DNA of 64,000 bases from Planctomycetota bacterium. Its GTDB lineage: Bacteria; Planctomycetota; Phycisphaerae; Phycisphaerales; SM1A02. A program made the position numbers and the translations under genes. Under the pieces are notes generated by a model. That model searched no databases. It was given only the letters and a program-made list of their open reading frames with translations, and had not been told where the DNA came from. Shown here piece after piece: positions 29,049 through 39,791 of the stretch; the first letter of the stretch is position 1, and every line of letters starts with the position of its first letter. Where the stretch lies: the NCBI GenBank assembly GCA_022566535.1, contig JADFIR010000002.1, positions 1 to 64,000 of the forward strand, in the 5' to 3' direction.

Positions 29049-29510
29049 ATGAGCGATGAGCTTACCCATCTGGATGAGCAGGGCCGAGTTCGGATGGTGG
29101 ATGTCGGGGCCAAGGAGGCGGTCCGACGGACCGCGGTGGCCGAGGGGTTCCTCTGGGCATCGGCGAACACGCTCGACCTGCTCGAGGCCGGGGAGCTTCC
29201 CAAGGGCGAAGCGCTTGCGACCGCGCGAATCGCCGGCATCCAGGCGGCGAAGCGCTGTTGGGAGCTCATCCCGCTGTGTCATACACTTCTGCTTGATGTC
29301 GCCAGCATGGACTTTCAACGCGTTGATCCGGAGCGCTTGCGCATCGAAGCGACCGTCTCCACGACCGCCAAGACTGGCGTGGAGATGGAAGCGCTGGTTG
29401 GGGTTGCCGTCGCGGCGTTGACGCTCTACGACATGACCAAGGCCGTGGACAAGGCGCTGCGCATCGAGGGTATTCGGCTGGTGAGTAAGACGAAGCAAGC
29501 GGTCAGCTGA
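29049..29510 (+). CDS. moaC: Cyclic pyranopterin monophosphate synthase
   Basis: MVDVGAKEAVRRTAVAEG...GIQAAKRCWELIPLCHTLLLD...KTGVEMEALVGVAVAALTLYDMTKAVDK. Confidence 0.95.
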   Translation: MSDELTHLDEQGRVRMVDVGAKEAVRRTAVAEGFLWASANTLDLLEAGELPKGEALATARIAGIQAAKRCWELIPLCHTLLLDVASMDFQRVDPERLRIEATVSTTAKTGVEMEALVGVAVAALTLYDMTKAVDKALRIEGIRLVSKTKQAVS

Positions 29511-29519
29511 CCCAGTTTG

Positions 29520-30164
29520 CTACGAGCCGTCGCTTCCGTCGGCGTCGCGTACAGCTTGACAGAATCGACGAATCAGGCCCGCGTCCTTCACACCGGGCGA
29601 CGATTCCACGCCGCTACTGACATCAACGGCGAATGGGCGGACGGTCCGGATCGCCTGGGCAACATTGTCAGCGGTCAGACCCCCGGCCAGTATCACGGGC
29701 TTTTCAATCTGCGGCATCATTTGGGCAAGGGCCTGGTGATCCAGCAGATCGCCTTGTCCCCCCGTTGAGCCGTCAATCAACAACACCTCCACGCCCTGGC
29801 AGGCGTTCCAGCGAAGCACCTGTTCGGGATCGAATCGAAACCCTCTGATGATGTGCTTGGTCCGGGCGAATCGGCAGGTGAATGCCTCGTCTTCGGAGCC
29901 GTGCAATTGAACCCATGACCCAGTCCATTGTTCGGTCAGCGCGACGGGGGGGTCCTGCATGACGGCGATCGACATGACCGCCGGGGGGAGAGTATGTGCG
30001 ATTTCCTGAGCCTGGCCGATGGTCAGGCATCGCGGCGAATCCGGCACGTCGATGACCAGGCCGATCGACTCGGCCCCGCCATCGACCGCGACGGCTGCCA
30101 TCTCGATAGATGTGATGCCGCAAATCTTGATGCGGGTCGTTCCAAAGGCAGGTGACTTGTTCAC
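29520..30164 (-). CDS. trpF: Phosphoribosylanthranilate isomerase
   Basis: IKICGITSIEMA...WVQLHG...ILAGGLTADNV...VDVSSGVESSPGVKD. Confidence 0.92.
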   Translation of the reverse strand: MNKSPAFGTTRIKICGITSIEMAAVAVDGGAESIGLVIDVPDSPRCLTIGQAQEIAHTLPPAVMSIAVMQDPPVALTEQWTGSWVQLHGSEDEAFTCRFARTKHIIRGFRFDPEQVLRWNACQGVEVLLIDGSTGGQGDLLDHQALAQMMPQIEKPVILAGGLTADNVAQAIRTVRPFAVDVSSGVESSPGVKDAGLIRRFCQAVRDADGSDGS

Positions 30165-31354
30165 GGGCCGAGTTCCGCGAGGAGTTGATCGGCCAGGGCG
30201 GACTGCGTGCGATCGCGCAACTTGGGCTTGGTTTTCTCGATCAGCTCGCGGGCCCGCTGCGGCTGGTTGAGCCGACGGACGTAGATCAAGGCGAGGATCA
30301 GCCGCACTTCATTTGCCTTGGCCGAAGTTGGGTAACTGCCCAGGAGCAGTTCATAGGCGCTCGCAGCGTCGGCGTGGACTCCGTTGGCGTAAAGCTGGTT
30401 GGCGATGTCGAGCTGATGTTGTTCGGCGAGCACAGCACGAGGCGCCTCGGCGAGCAACTGCTGGTACTTCTTTGCCGCCGCGGGCAGATCACCAGACGAA
30501 ATCAGGCCGTTGATCTCGGTTCGCAGTTGGGTGTGATTGGCCTCGGTCTCGCCAGGCGGATCGGCGCGGGCGGCCAGTTTGGCCAAGCGCTTTTCGGTAT
30601 CGGACTGGGCGGAGTCCCACATTCCGGCCGGGCCGTGCCGGCTTGCGGTTCGAAACGCCGCCCTTCGTCGGGCCTGGGTAAACAGGAAAAACACATCGAA
30701 CTCTTCACGCTTGAGGAATTTCCCCCCCAGCAGCGCGAACGCGACGCCGAATCCATAGAGGTACCCGGCGATGTGAGCCATGTAAGCCACGTTGCTCCCG
30801 CCTCGGCCGAGCAGATCACCCAACTGCCGCAGTATGTCAATGGCAATGTAGAACCCGATGAACCAGAGGCTCGGAATGGAATAGGTGCCGATGATGAAGA
30901 AGAACACCAGAATCTGAATCCGGCTCCGGGGAAACAGCGCCAGGAACGCGCCGGTCACGCCTGCAATCGATCCGCTTGCCCCGATCACCGGCGCTTTGGT
31001 GATCGCCATGTGCGCCAGCGCGGCCACCGCACCGCCGATCAGGTAGAACCCGAGGAACCCGACCCGCCCGAGGCGGTCTTCCACCGCAGCGCCAAACACC
31101 CATAGAAAGAGCATGTTGAACGCGATGTGCCAGATCCCGTGCGGATCGTGAAGAAACTGATAGGTGAGCAGTTGCCAGACCTTGAAGTCCCGTGGGTCGA
31201 AGTGGCCAAAGTTGGCCAGCGCTTCGGGATCGAAGCGGTCGAAGAACGACCCGGAGGCGCCGACAAGATACACCACCAGATTCGCCACGATCAGCGCCTG
31301 TGTAACCACGGGCGTGCGCTTCGGAGGTCGATCTGTACGCAGGGGAATGATCAT
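30161..31354 (-). CDS. Rhomboid family intramembrane serine protease with C-terminal TPR-like region
   Basis: GASGSIAGVTGAFLALFPRSRIQ (catalytic GxSG) and SNVAYMAHIAGYLYGFGVAF (His helix). Confidence 0.92.
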   Translation of the reverse strand: MIIPLRTDRPPKRTPVVTQALIVANLVVYLVGASGSFFDRFDPEALANFGHFDPRDFKVWQLLTYQFLHDPHGIWHIAFNMLFLWVFGAAVEDRLGRVGFLGFYLIGGAVAALAHMAITKAPVIGASGSIAGVTGAFLALFPRSRIQILVFFFIIGTYSIPSLWFIGFYIAIDILRQLGDLLGRGGSNVAYMAHIAGYLYGFGVAFALLGGKFLKREEFDVFFLFTQARRRAAFRTASRHGPAGMWDSAQSDTEKRLAKLAARADPPGETEANHTQLRTEINGLISSGDLPAAAKKYQQLLAEAPRAVLAEQHQLDIANQLYANGVHADAASAYELLLGSYPTSAKANEVRLILALIYVRRLNQPQRARELIEKTKPKLRDRTQSALADQLLAELGP

Positions 31355-31381
31355 GCGAGCGACAGTGTAGTCCCGACATCG

Positions 31382-32656
31382 CTAAGCGACAGAGTCGGGC
31401 TGTCCTGGGCCCGGCCAGGCTCGGGGACGAGCCGGCTCTGACGCGGATGTGTCAAAATCGACCAACCGGCCGTCAACAACACACTGCGTGATGTACTCGT
31501 CACGCCAGGTGTAGATCAGCCGGCCCATGAGATAGTCGTCAAGATCGAACCCGACCCTGAGCACCAACAGGTCGGCGGCCGCGCCGACTTCCAGCCGGCC
31601 GGAGTCTGGCCAGCTCAGTGCATCGGCATTCCCGCGGGTGATGAGATCCCAGGCCTCGGCTGGGTTCGGTACATACGGCTTCACCCCGGCCTGTCGGGTC
31701 ATCGCCTGCGTCTTGGCGACCTCGATCATAGCCCGAGCAACCCGCGGCATGGCCAGGTCAGGACCCGCCGCGACATCCGAGCCCAGAGCCAGTCGAACGC
31801 CGTGCTTGCGTGCCACATCAAGATTGAAGAGCCCCGATTGGAGGAACGTGTTGGCAGTGGGGCAATGGACGACCACCGATCGGCGCTCGGCGATCAGACG
31901 CCACTCGTCATCGGCCAGATGAACACAATGTGCCAGCAAGGTCCGATCGGTCAGCAATCCGTGGCGATCGTACACGGCCGTGTAATGCGGATCGTTGGGA
32001 AACAGCTCCGCGACCAGTTCACATTCATGCCGCGACTCAGCGAGATGTGTTTGAACGAACGCCCCATCCGATGCCCTGACTTTGGCGACGCTGAGCAACT
32101 CATCTGAGCAGCCGACCGCAAAGCGGGGATTGACGCTCATCGCGATTCGCCCGCGCTTGGAGTTGGCGAGTCGAGCCAGGCGGTGGTGGAGCAGCGGCTC
32201 CGGAGCACCGCGGTCCATGAGCACCTGGCCTGCGATCGCCCGCAGCGGGAGCCGGTGGCCGGCTCTGATCACGCTGGTGACACTGTGAAAGTGGCTGGTC
32301 AGAAAGCCCGCGTAGCCGAGAGTTCCCGCCCGCAGCATGCGCCTATAGGCAATGCCGGCCTGTTCCTGGGCCACGCCGGCGTCCTGCCAGCGCATCTCTG
32401 CTGGGAAGACTATTCTGTGCAACCACTCCAGAAGACCATCACCGCGAGGCGGATCACAGCCGACTGCGTCGATCTGCGGTAGATGGATGTGAGCGTCGAT
32501 GAAGCCGGGGCAGATGAGTGACTCGGCGTCTCCGGCCACGGGGGTCTCGGGAGGATTGCCGCGGCCTAGCTCAGCGATCTGCCCATCCTCGATGCGAACC
32601 CATCCCAGTTGGGGGGTCTGATGCGGATTGATCAGAAGTCTGCCTTGGAGAATCAT
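31382..32656 (-). CDS. Amidohydrolase (guanine/chlorohydrolase deaminase-like)
   Basis: LICPGFIDAHIHLPQIDAVG...VQTHLAESRHECELV...LLAHCVHLADDEW...LALGSDVAAGPDLAM. Confidence 0.88.
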   Translation of the reverse strand: MILQGRLLINPHQTPQLGWVRIEDGQIAELGRGNPPETPVAGDAESLICPGFIDAHIHLPQIDAVGCDPPRGDGLLEWLHRIVFPAEMRWQDAGVAQEQAGIAYRRMLRAGTLGYAGFLTSHFHSVTSVIRAGHRLPLRAIAGQVLMDRGAPEPLLHHRLARLANSKRGRIAMSVNPRFAVGCSDELLSVAKVRASDGAFVQTHLAESRHECELVAELFPNDPHYTAVYDRHGLLTDRTLLAHCVHLADDEWRLIAERRSVVVHCPTANTFLQSGLFNLDVARKHGVRLALGSDVAAGPDLAMPRVARAMIEVAKTQAMTRQAGVKPYVPNPAEAWDLITRGNADALSWPDSGRLEVGAAADLLVLRVGFDLDDYLMGRLIYTWRDEYITQCVVDGRLVDFDTSASEPARPRAWPGPGQPDSVA

Positions 32657-32859
32657 CGAAAACCGCCGGAGGGTGTAATAAATCCCTCGGGGCCGGCCCC
32701 GAATTGCCGTACGGGCCGATTCCACGTAGTATCAGTTGCGGTCAGAGCCCTGCGATCGGCGCCTGCGGGCTGGCAGTTCGTCGTTCGGGGCGGGGTTCGG
32801 CAAGATACCGGGGCCGGACTCATCGAAATCTACTCCTGTGACGCGATGGAGGATCAGCC

Positions 32860-34008
32860 ATGACCATTGCTGGTTCCATGCCCATGCTCGACAAAGGTCT
32901 TGCCAACACGATTGCAGCTGAATCAGCGATGTCGTTCATCGACGGCCAGAACGGGATTCTGGAATATGTCGGTATAGACATCGACGCACTGGCTCGCAAC
33001 TCGACATTTGAGGAAGTCGTTTATCTGCTGTGGCATCGCAAGCTGCCGACGAGAGGCGAGCTGGATGCGTTCGCTTCCGGCATCCGTGCAGAATACGACC
33101 TGCCCGAGGTGATGTGGGACGTCATCAAGACTATTCCCACATCAGCGGCGCCGATGCACGCCTTGCGCACGCTGGTCTCGGCGCTGGCCCTGTCCGATCC
33201 GGAGGCGGACGATCCATCGCCTGCGGCCAATGAGCGCAAGGGTGTTCGTCTCCTGGCCAAGGCGCCGGCCCTCATCGCCAACTTCGATCGGCATCGCAAG
33301 GGCAGAGACTTCATCAAGCCCGATTCGTCGCTGAGCATCGCCAGCGCGTTTCTCACGATGCTCAACGGGCAAGAGCCGACGGAGACGATGGCCAAGGCGC
33401 TTGACGTGTGCCTGATCCTGCACGCGGACCATGGGTTCAACGCCTCAACGTTCGCAGCGCTGGTGACGATTTCCACGCTCAGCGACATGTACTCGGCCGT
33501 CACCACTGCCATCGGCACGCTGAAAGGGCCGCTGCACGGCGGAGCCAACGAAGCCGTTCTGCACATGCTCACCGAGATCGGCCAAATGGATCGCGTCGAG
33601 CCGTATATCCGCGAAAAGCTCGACCGCAAGGAACGGGTGATGGGTTTCGGGCACCGGGTCTATAAGGCATACGACCCCCGGGCCAGCTATCTCAAGACGT
33701 TTGCTGAGCGGCTTGCGGAAGATACGGGCAATCGAGAGCTGTATGAGATGAGCCGCCGCATCGACCAGATCATGCACGAAGCAGTGGCGGCCAAGGGCAT
33801 ACACCCCAACGTCGATTTCTACTCAGCGACGACCTACTACTCGATCGGCCTGGACATCGACCTCTTTACGCCGATGTTCGTCATGAGCCGCATCGGGGGC
33901 TGGGTCGGCCACTGTATCGAGCAGCTGGCGGACAATAAGCTCATCCGGCCGCGCTGCGAATACATCGGCCCGCACGAGGCGGCCTACGTGCCCATCGAGG
34001 AGCGTTGA
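32860..34008 (+). CDS. gltA: Citrate synthase
   Basis: IDGQNGILEYVGIDIDALA...LHADHGFNASTF...GTLKGPLHGGANEAV...VMGFGHRVYKAYDPRA...NVDFYSATTYYSIGLDIDLFTPMF. Confidence 0.95.
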   Translation: MTIAGSMPMLDKGLANTIAAESAMSFIDGQNGILEYVGIDIDALARNSTFEEVVYLLWHRKLPTRGELDAFASGIRAEYDLPEVMWDVIKTIPTSAAPMHALRTLVSALALSDPEADDPSPAANERKGVRLLAKAPALIANFDRHRKGRDFIKPDSSLSIASAFLTMLNGQEPTETMAKALDVCLILHADHGFNASTFAALVTISTLSDMYSAVTTAIGTLKGPLHGGANEAVLHMLTEIGQMDRVEPYIREKLDRKERVMGFGHRVYKAYDPRASYLKTFAERLAEDTGNRELYEMSRRIDQIMHEAVAAKGIHPNVDFYSATTYYSIGLDIDLFTPMFVMSRIGGWVGHCIEQLADNKLIRPRCEYIGPHEAAYVPIEER

Positions 34009-34322
34009 AACGGGACGACCCCCGCAGGTGACGCCGGCCCACCTGTTGCCCATCGGGGGATCACCATGCCGACCCGCTGGAGACGCACCCCAGCGGCGGG
34101 CCCGGCCCCGGCGGGCCATGGCAGGTCATCCCCCGCGGTATGGATGGCCACCGGCAAGAAAGTTATCCACATCCGCCCGGGAGGCACGGGGATCAGGCCA
34201 GCCTGGTGATACCATGGCCGGCTGCGGCACGCTGAAGGAGCGGTGGCGCAATCGTAAACCAGGAGACCAGGGAGAAGGACGTCGTGTGATATGTCCAAAC
34301 TCACTTGAAAGGAGGCTGAGCC

Positions 34323-35531
34323 ATGAACACGTCGCTGAGAATCCTGGGGCTTGGCCTCGGGGCGGTCCTGTTTGGGGTCGCTTCGGGGATTACCCAGCAG
34401 GAATCGTTTACCGCGAACCCGGACACCGCCGGGGTCGCGGACACTCTGGTCAACAAGTCCGCAAACATTCGCTATGGAGAGTTGGTGTTGATCAGCGGTG
34501 GCGCCCGAGACCAGCAGTTGCTGGAAGACATTGCGGTAGAGGTCCGCAAGCTGGGCGCCCACCCCGTGATCACGATTGGCAGTGACCGTCTTACCCGCAA
34601 CATATTCACGGAAGTGCCGGCCCGTTTCGACAACCAAGAGCCAACGTTCGCTTTGCGAATGGCCGAGACCATCGACGCGATGATCAGTGTCGATTACCGG
34701 GATAGCTTCGGTATCCTCGCCGATGTCCCGGCCGAGCGCCGGGCCGCCCACGCCAAGGCGTTCGAGCCGGTTCACAAGAAGATGCTCGAGCGTGGCGTGA
34801 TTCGCACGCATCTGGGCAACGGCTTGTATCCGACCAAGGCCTTGGCCGAGCAATTTGGGATCACCCGTAACGAGCTGTCGAGGATCTTCTGGCGCGGCGT
34901 GAATGTTGATTACGATCAGCTCCAGGCTACGGGCGAGCGGGTCAAGAACATTCTGGCTGCGGGGCGGGAGGTGCGCATCACTGCGCCCAACGGCACTGAT
35001 CTGACGGTCGAGATCACCCGCCGTCCGATCTTCGTGAGCGATGGAGTGATTTCGATCGATGATCGATACGCAGGCGGCCCGGCGTGCCAGGTCTGGCTCC
35101 CGGCAGGGGAGGTCTACCTGACCCCCGTGACCGGTACAGCCGAGGGCACCTTTATCGCCGATACGTTCTTCTTCCAGGGCAAGCGGATCCAGGGCCTGAC
35201 GCTGAACTTCACCAAGGGCAAGATGACGTCGATGACCGCGAAGAAGGGCGACATCACCGCGTTGATGCAGCTGTACGACGCCGCCCCCGCCGAGGGGCGC
35301 GACCACTTCGCGGCTATTGACATCGGCATCAACCCCAGCGTGCAGGTTCCCGCAGGCAGCCACATGGTCACCTGGATGGGCGCCGGCACAATCAGCATCG
35401 GCATCGGCGGCAACACCTGGGCCGGCGGCGACAACGATGTCCCCTTTGACCTGTTTGCCCACCAGACCAACGCAACGATGACGGTGGACGGCCGGAAGCT
35501 CGTCGATCAGGGCACACTGATTCAACGGTAG
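34323..35531 (+). CDS. Secreted M29 aminopeptidase-like protein
   Basis: Signal peptide; TLVNKSANIRYGELVLISGG...WLPAGEVYLTPVTGTAEGTFIAD; AAAGGAGG-type RBS (gaaaggagg) upstream. Confidence 0.72.
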   Translation: MNTSLRILGLGLGAVLFGVASGITQQESFTANPDTAGVADTLVNKSANIRYGELVLISGGARDQQLLEDIAVEVRKLGAHPVITIGSDRLTRNIFTEVPARFDNQEPTFALRMAETIDAMISVDYRDSFGILADVPAERRAAHAKAFEPVHKKMLERGVIRTHLGNGLYPTKALAEQFGITRNELSRIFWRGVNVDYDQLQATGERVKNILAAGREVRITAPNGTDLTVEITRRPIFVSDGVISIDDRYAGGPACQVWLPAGEVYLTPVTGTAEGTFIADTFFFQGKRIQGLTLNFTKGKMTSMTAKKGDITALMQLYDAAPAEGRDHFAAIDIGINPSVQVPAGSHMVTWMGAGTISIGIGGNTWAGGDNDVPFDLFAHQTNATMTVDGRKLVDQGTLIQR

Positions 35532-35583
35532 TTGTGCCCGCGCCGCCGCTCCTTCACGGGCTCCTGTGCCACGACAACCTCCA

Positions 35584-35622
35584 AGAAAGAAGCCCACGGA
35601 TCCCAATCCGTGGGTTTCTTCG
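35584..35622. terminator. Bidirectional rho-independent terminator between convergent genes
   Basis: aagaaagaagcccacggatcccaatccgtgggtttcttcgtt. Confidence 0.8.
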
Positions 35623-35660
35623 TTCATGCAGGGCGTTGCGCGGCCAAACGGTCCACTTGC

Positions 35661-37205
35661 TCACCACGTGTATTTCACCGTGTAGGTCACCGTCTTTTCG
35701 CCGTCAGGCGGAATGTTTACTTCGAAGTGGATCGTCCGGCCGTCGATCTTTTCATGCTCGTCGCTGGCCTGGGCGATCTGCCAGTTGACCCACCGGTAGA
35801 GGTTCTCCTTAATGATGACCTTGATCTGCTGCTCTTTGTGGTTGCGGACTTGGATTTTGAAGCTCTCGGTGATGAGGTCGGCCCGGGTGTCGATAGTAAA
35901 GTTCGTTTGGGTGCGCTCGCCGACGATATCAAAGGCTTGACCAACCCTGATCAGGACCGTCTCATTATTCGGCGTGTGGTCGATGAGGTCTTCGCCGACA
36001 AACTCAAGCGTTTCGTCCGCCTCGTCCTGTTTGTACACGCGTACCTTGCCCCGCGGCAGCGGCATGCCGAGGTTGTTGTCATCTTCATTCTTGAAGCGCA
36101 CGTAGACGTCGACCTTCGGGTTCGACAGCGTGCCCAGGTTGCGGTCGGTTCGCGGGCTGGAGGAAGACCCCCACCCAGCACCGGCTGACAGGCCGTAGTA
36201 CACCAACACTTTCTCGACGCTCACGTCGCGGGCGGTCGGAAACAGCGTGATCTGCTGGGTGGTGTTAGACAGGATGTCGGTGCGGCGCGGCAGCGTGTAC
36301 AGGTGGTACTCGAAAAACGACCTTTCTTCGAAGCCCGGCGGCAGGCCGGCCCTCTTCCCTGGACCCGGGCTGGAACCCCGGTAGCCATATTCTGGCTGAA
36401 CCCGCTGCACGTCGCCGGCGATGAGCTTGAGCCGGGCGTTTTGGTATGCCCTCCCGGAGACGTTCATCACAGTCACCCACGCGCCGAGGTCGGCCTGGCT
36501 GTCATCGGCGTTCAGCATCAGGTTGTAGTCGGCGCGCCAAGTGATGCCGTTGGTCTGATAGGTGGTGCGGATCTCGCGCTCACCGGCTTGCTCGGCATCT
36601 ATCTTCCACACCAGCGTGGGCTTGGTCACCAGCCCCTCCAGCGGCAGCGGGGGTAATTTGATTCGACCGCTTCCCTGCGGGACGAACTCCAGTCCCTGCG
36701 GCGTCTGGAGGATGAACATCCCGCCGCTGACGGCGAGTACCTTGCCCGTTACGACTGTGGTCTCGCCGTCCTGCGTCACTTCCAGGCCGACCTCCCCGTC
36801 GATGTACTTTTCGTAGAGCTTCTGCGTATTGATCAGGTCGAACTCGAAGTTCTGTTCGAGCACCTGCGTACCCTGGGGGTCAGTGAGATCCACAAAGCTC
36901 ACCGTGGTGGGATCGATGAATTGGGCCACGTCGGTGAATCGCAGTTCGTTGAGGCCGGCTTTGAGATTGACTGTGCGAACCTCCTTGACCACGCCGAATC
37001 CGGGCACCTGCCTGGCGTAGTACATGTTGTAGCCCTGTCGCTGCTGGGAGATGTACTGTTGGGGATCGAAGCTCGCCGGGTCGGCGGTGGAGTAGACGGT
37101 CACCGCCAGGCCTTCGCCCGCGGCGGCTGCCCCGACTGTGCAGGGCGAGAAGAGAAGAATCACGGCGGCAATGACGTTTGGTGCCCAACGGTGTTTGCGG
37201 ACCAT
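35661..37205 (-). CDS. DUF4139-like secreted protein
   Basis: TYQTNGITWRADYNLML...DAWVTVMNVSGRAYQNARLKLIAGDV...YEVHN-type NHKEQQIKVIIKENLYRWVNWQI. Confidence 0.82.
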   Translation of the reverse strand: MVRKHRWAPNVIAAVILLFSPCTVGAAAAGEGLAVTVYSTADPASFDPQQYISQQRQGYNMYYARQVPGFGVVKEVRTVNLKAGLNELRFTDVAQFIDPTTVSFVDLTDPQGTQVLEQNFEFDLINTQKLYEKYIDGEVGLEVTQDGETTVVTGKVLAVSGGMFILQTPQGLEFVPQGSGRIKLPPLPLEGLVTKPTLVWKIDAEQAGEREIRTTYQTNGITWRADYNLMLNADDSQADLGAWVTVMNVSGRAYQNARLKLIAGDVQRVQPEYGYRGSSPGPGKRAGLPPGFEERSFFEYHLYTLPRRTDILSNTTQQITLFPTARDVSVEKVLVYYGLSAGAGWGSSSSPRTDRNLGTLSNPKVDVYVRFKNEDDNNLGMPLPRGKVRVYKQDEADETLEFVGEDLIDHTPNNETVLIRVGQAFDIVGERTQTNFTIDTRADLITESFKIQVRNHKEQQIKVIIKENLYRWVNWQIAQASDEHEKIDGRTIHFEVNIPPDGEKTVTYTVKYTW

Positions 37206-37320
37206 CGGCGTGCTCCTTGACCCAGGGCCGCCTCAACGCGGCCGGTGTGTGATGTCAACCAATAATGGCCGATCCTGACCGGCTGTCTCCAGTGAGCAGT
37301 CGGTTCTTGGCGGCAATGTG

Positions 37321-39654
37321 CTATTGGCCGCTCGGAGAGGCCTCTTGCGTCATCTGCGGATAGATCAGCACCCGATCGTGGGCCAGCAGCAGCAGATCAT
37401 CCGCTCCGTCGCCCGTGACGTCGGCAACGAGGGCTTCGCTCGGTTCGTACTCGCGCGGCTCGCCGCCGGAAAAAATCTTGGATTCAAAGACCTGGAAGCC
37501 CACCGCGTACAGCATCTGTCGCGACTCGCTAAACGTAAAGATCTCGCACATCTGTTCGCCGGCATCGAGTGAGATGAGATCGCGAAACCCGTCGCCGTTG
37601 ATGTCGCCGGTCGCCAGCTCATGTTGGCGGCGATGCTCCTGGTCGGTCCGCCAGGACGCAAACTCTCGCAGCACCGTGCGGTCGCCCAGAAACCGAATCA
37701 CCGCGAACCCGTCGTTGCCGATCGCCAGGAGGTTGTCCTCACCATCGCCCGAGAATGAGCCGGCATGAATGGAATGAAACGAGAAACCCTTGACCGTGAC
37801 CGACTCGGTTTCGCCCCATGTTCTGCTCGAGCCGGATCGCTGGTCTTGCAAGCGGGCCATGACGACCAGCCGATCATTCTTCTGGTCGGCAGCGACAATT
37901 CGATCGCCCAACACGGCCAGCGACACTAGCTTGGAAGAGCTGTCGTCGGCGTTGATCTGTTGCACCACCTGCCAACCCGGACTGATGCCCGCTGGTGGGT
38001 CCGGATCGTAACGCACCGCCCGCACATAGTTGCGATCGGCAATGAGCAGCTCCGCATGGCCGTCTGCGTCAATGTCAAACACCGCGGTGTTGTCCGCCTT
38101 GGCGGCCTTCACCAAGCCGAACTGGCCCATATCTTTGGACTCGGTGAGTTGGAAGCCGTCGGCCTCGGCGTGGAGCATCATCATCGGTTTATCACGCGTG
38201 AACAGCAGCAGGTCGGTCCGCTGATCTTGATCGGCGTCCAGGGCCAGAATGGTCTGGGGCGATCGGCTCAGCGACCCCAGTTGGATCGTTTCGCTGTCCC
38301 CGGCCAGGTCGATGAGCGTAATCGCATAGTTGCGACTGTCCTTGGCGATGATGGCGACGTGCGGCCCATCCTCCAACTCGACCAGATTGAGCGCGACCGG
38401 TGTATGGCCGCCGGGTACGGTCAGCGGGACAGGATATGGCACGCCGGTTGACTCGACCTCGCATCGGCCGACGACACCCTCCTTCTCCGAGAGCACGAAC
38501 AGCTCGGCGAAAGGGTCATCGTCCACGTTGCCCGCAACGAGATACTCAAGCTCTGCGTAGCACGGATATGACTCGCCCGGCTGCAAGCCCTTGCCCGGGG
38601 CCTGGCGATACACGACCAGCGTGTTGGCTTGAGTGTCCGTGGCCACGAGGTCCAAGAGCCCGTCGCCATCGACATCGGCCACAGCCGTGGACCGCTTGCG
38701 ATTGCCCGCGTCGGAGAAGCTGTACACGAGCATCGCCGCGTCGCGGTCACCGGTCTGCTCGATCTGCTCGATCGCGAGCTCGTACAGAACGATGCGCTTG
38801 GACGCTCGTTCGATGACGACGATGGTGGCCGCATCATCCCCGGTAAGGCGCAGCGCCTCCGCCTCGAGCAGCGCGGGCATCTCGAATCGAAGCTCGGCTC
38901 CCAGCACGCCGCGCCCGGAATCTTCTCCGCCGAGCCACAGCCGGATCGGAGCCGGGTCGTCGGGAAGGACGCCGGCGATATCCAACCGTCCGTCACCGTT
39001 GTAGTCCTCGAGCAGGAAGGCGATGATCTTGCCGCCCGTTGCGAGCTTCAGCGGCCGGCCCAGGCTATCGCCATCGATCGTCCAAACGTGGATCTCGCCA
39101 TCAACCAGACAAAGAAGCTCCGGTCGATCGTCGCCGATGACGTCGGCCACCGCCAGCCCGTTTCGATTGGACGCCAGGTCCTTGACATGATGCTTGCGGG
39201 CGATGGCGAACTTGCCAGCCGGTGTCTGACGCATGAACACCAGCTCGGGGGGTGATCCGGCGTAGATGAGATCCATCAACCCATCGCCGTCGAAATCGTG
39301 TGGGACCACGGCCGAAACGCGATGGCTCACGGAGATGAGCTGGCGCCTGAACCGCCAATGCTCGGGTAGTTCATTGGCCCGGCTGACAGTGACGAAAGCG
39401 TCATCCGGGGTGGCCCCCGGCTTCTGAAAATGCACCTCGATTCGGCTGGAGTGGTTGTTGACCACGATCAAGTCGAGGAAGCCATCGCCGTCCAGATCGG
39501 CCACGGCCATCGGGCCTGCGCTGCGGTCGATCTTGACGATCTCCAGTCCCGCGAAGCCGAAGTAGTCGGCCAGCGAAGTGTCGTCACTCTGTGTCGGCCC
39601 CAAGGAAGCCAGCAGCAGGCCGACGCCGGCGCAAAGGGTCACAGCGATGGGCAT
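37321..39654 (-). CDS. FG-GAP/VCBS repeat protein
   Basis: Repeated VADLDGDGFLDLIVVN, DFDGDGLMDLIYAG, DYNGDGRLDIAG, DVDGDGLLDLVA motifs. Confidence 0.88.
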   Translation of the reverse strand: MPIAVTLCAGVGLLLASLGPTQSDDTSLADYFGFAGLEIVKIDRSAGPMAVADLDGDGFLDLIVVNNHSSRIEVHFQKPGATPDDAFVTVSRANELPEHWRFRRQLISVSHRVSAVVPHDFDGDGLMDLIYAGSPPELVFMRQTPAGKFAIARKHHVKDLASNRNGLAVADVIGDDRPELLCLVDGEIHVWTIDGDSLGRPLKLATGGKIIAFLLEDYNGDGRLDIAGVLPDDPAPIRLWLGGEDSGRGVLGAELRFEMPALLEAEALRLTGDDAATIVVIERASKRIVLYELAIEQIEQTGDRDAAMLVYSFSDAGNRKRSTAVADVDGDGLLDLVATDTQANTLVVYRQAPGKGLQPGESYPCYAELEYLVAGNVDDDPFAELFVLSEKEGVVGRCEVESTGVPYPVPLTVPGGHTPVALNLVELEDGPHVAIIAKDSRNYAITLIDLAGDSETIQLGSLSRSPQTILALDADQDQRTDLLLFTRDKPMMMLHAEADGFQLTESKDMGQFGLVKAAKADNTAVFDIDADGHAELLIADRNYVRAVRYDPDPPAGISPGWQVVQQINADDSSSKLVSLAVLGDRIVAADQKNDRLVVMARLQDQRSGSSRTWGETESVTVKGFSFHSIHAGSFSGDGEDNLLAIGNDGFAVIRFLGDRTVLREFASWRTDQEHRRQHELATGDINGDGFRDLISLDAGEQMCEIFTFSESRQMLYAVGFQVFESKIFSGGEPREYEPSEALVADVTGDGADDLLLLAHDRVLIYPQMTQEASPSGQ

Positions 39655-39791
39655 GAGGTTGCTCCTGGGTGCCCCGGGGACGCAAGCGTGAGGCCGATCA
39701 GGCCGATACCTCCCTGGATGTTGCTGAGTTCATCGTCACCATCGTATACTGGCTCCATGCGGCAGTGGCCTTCTTTTGAGCTTCGACGAAG

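Noticed and set aside
33984-35627. 547-aa minus-strand ORF opposite the M29-like gene
   Set aside because: Antisense open frame typical of high-GC codon bias; no domain pattern, and the plus-strand gene has a clear RBS, signal peptide and family motifs.
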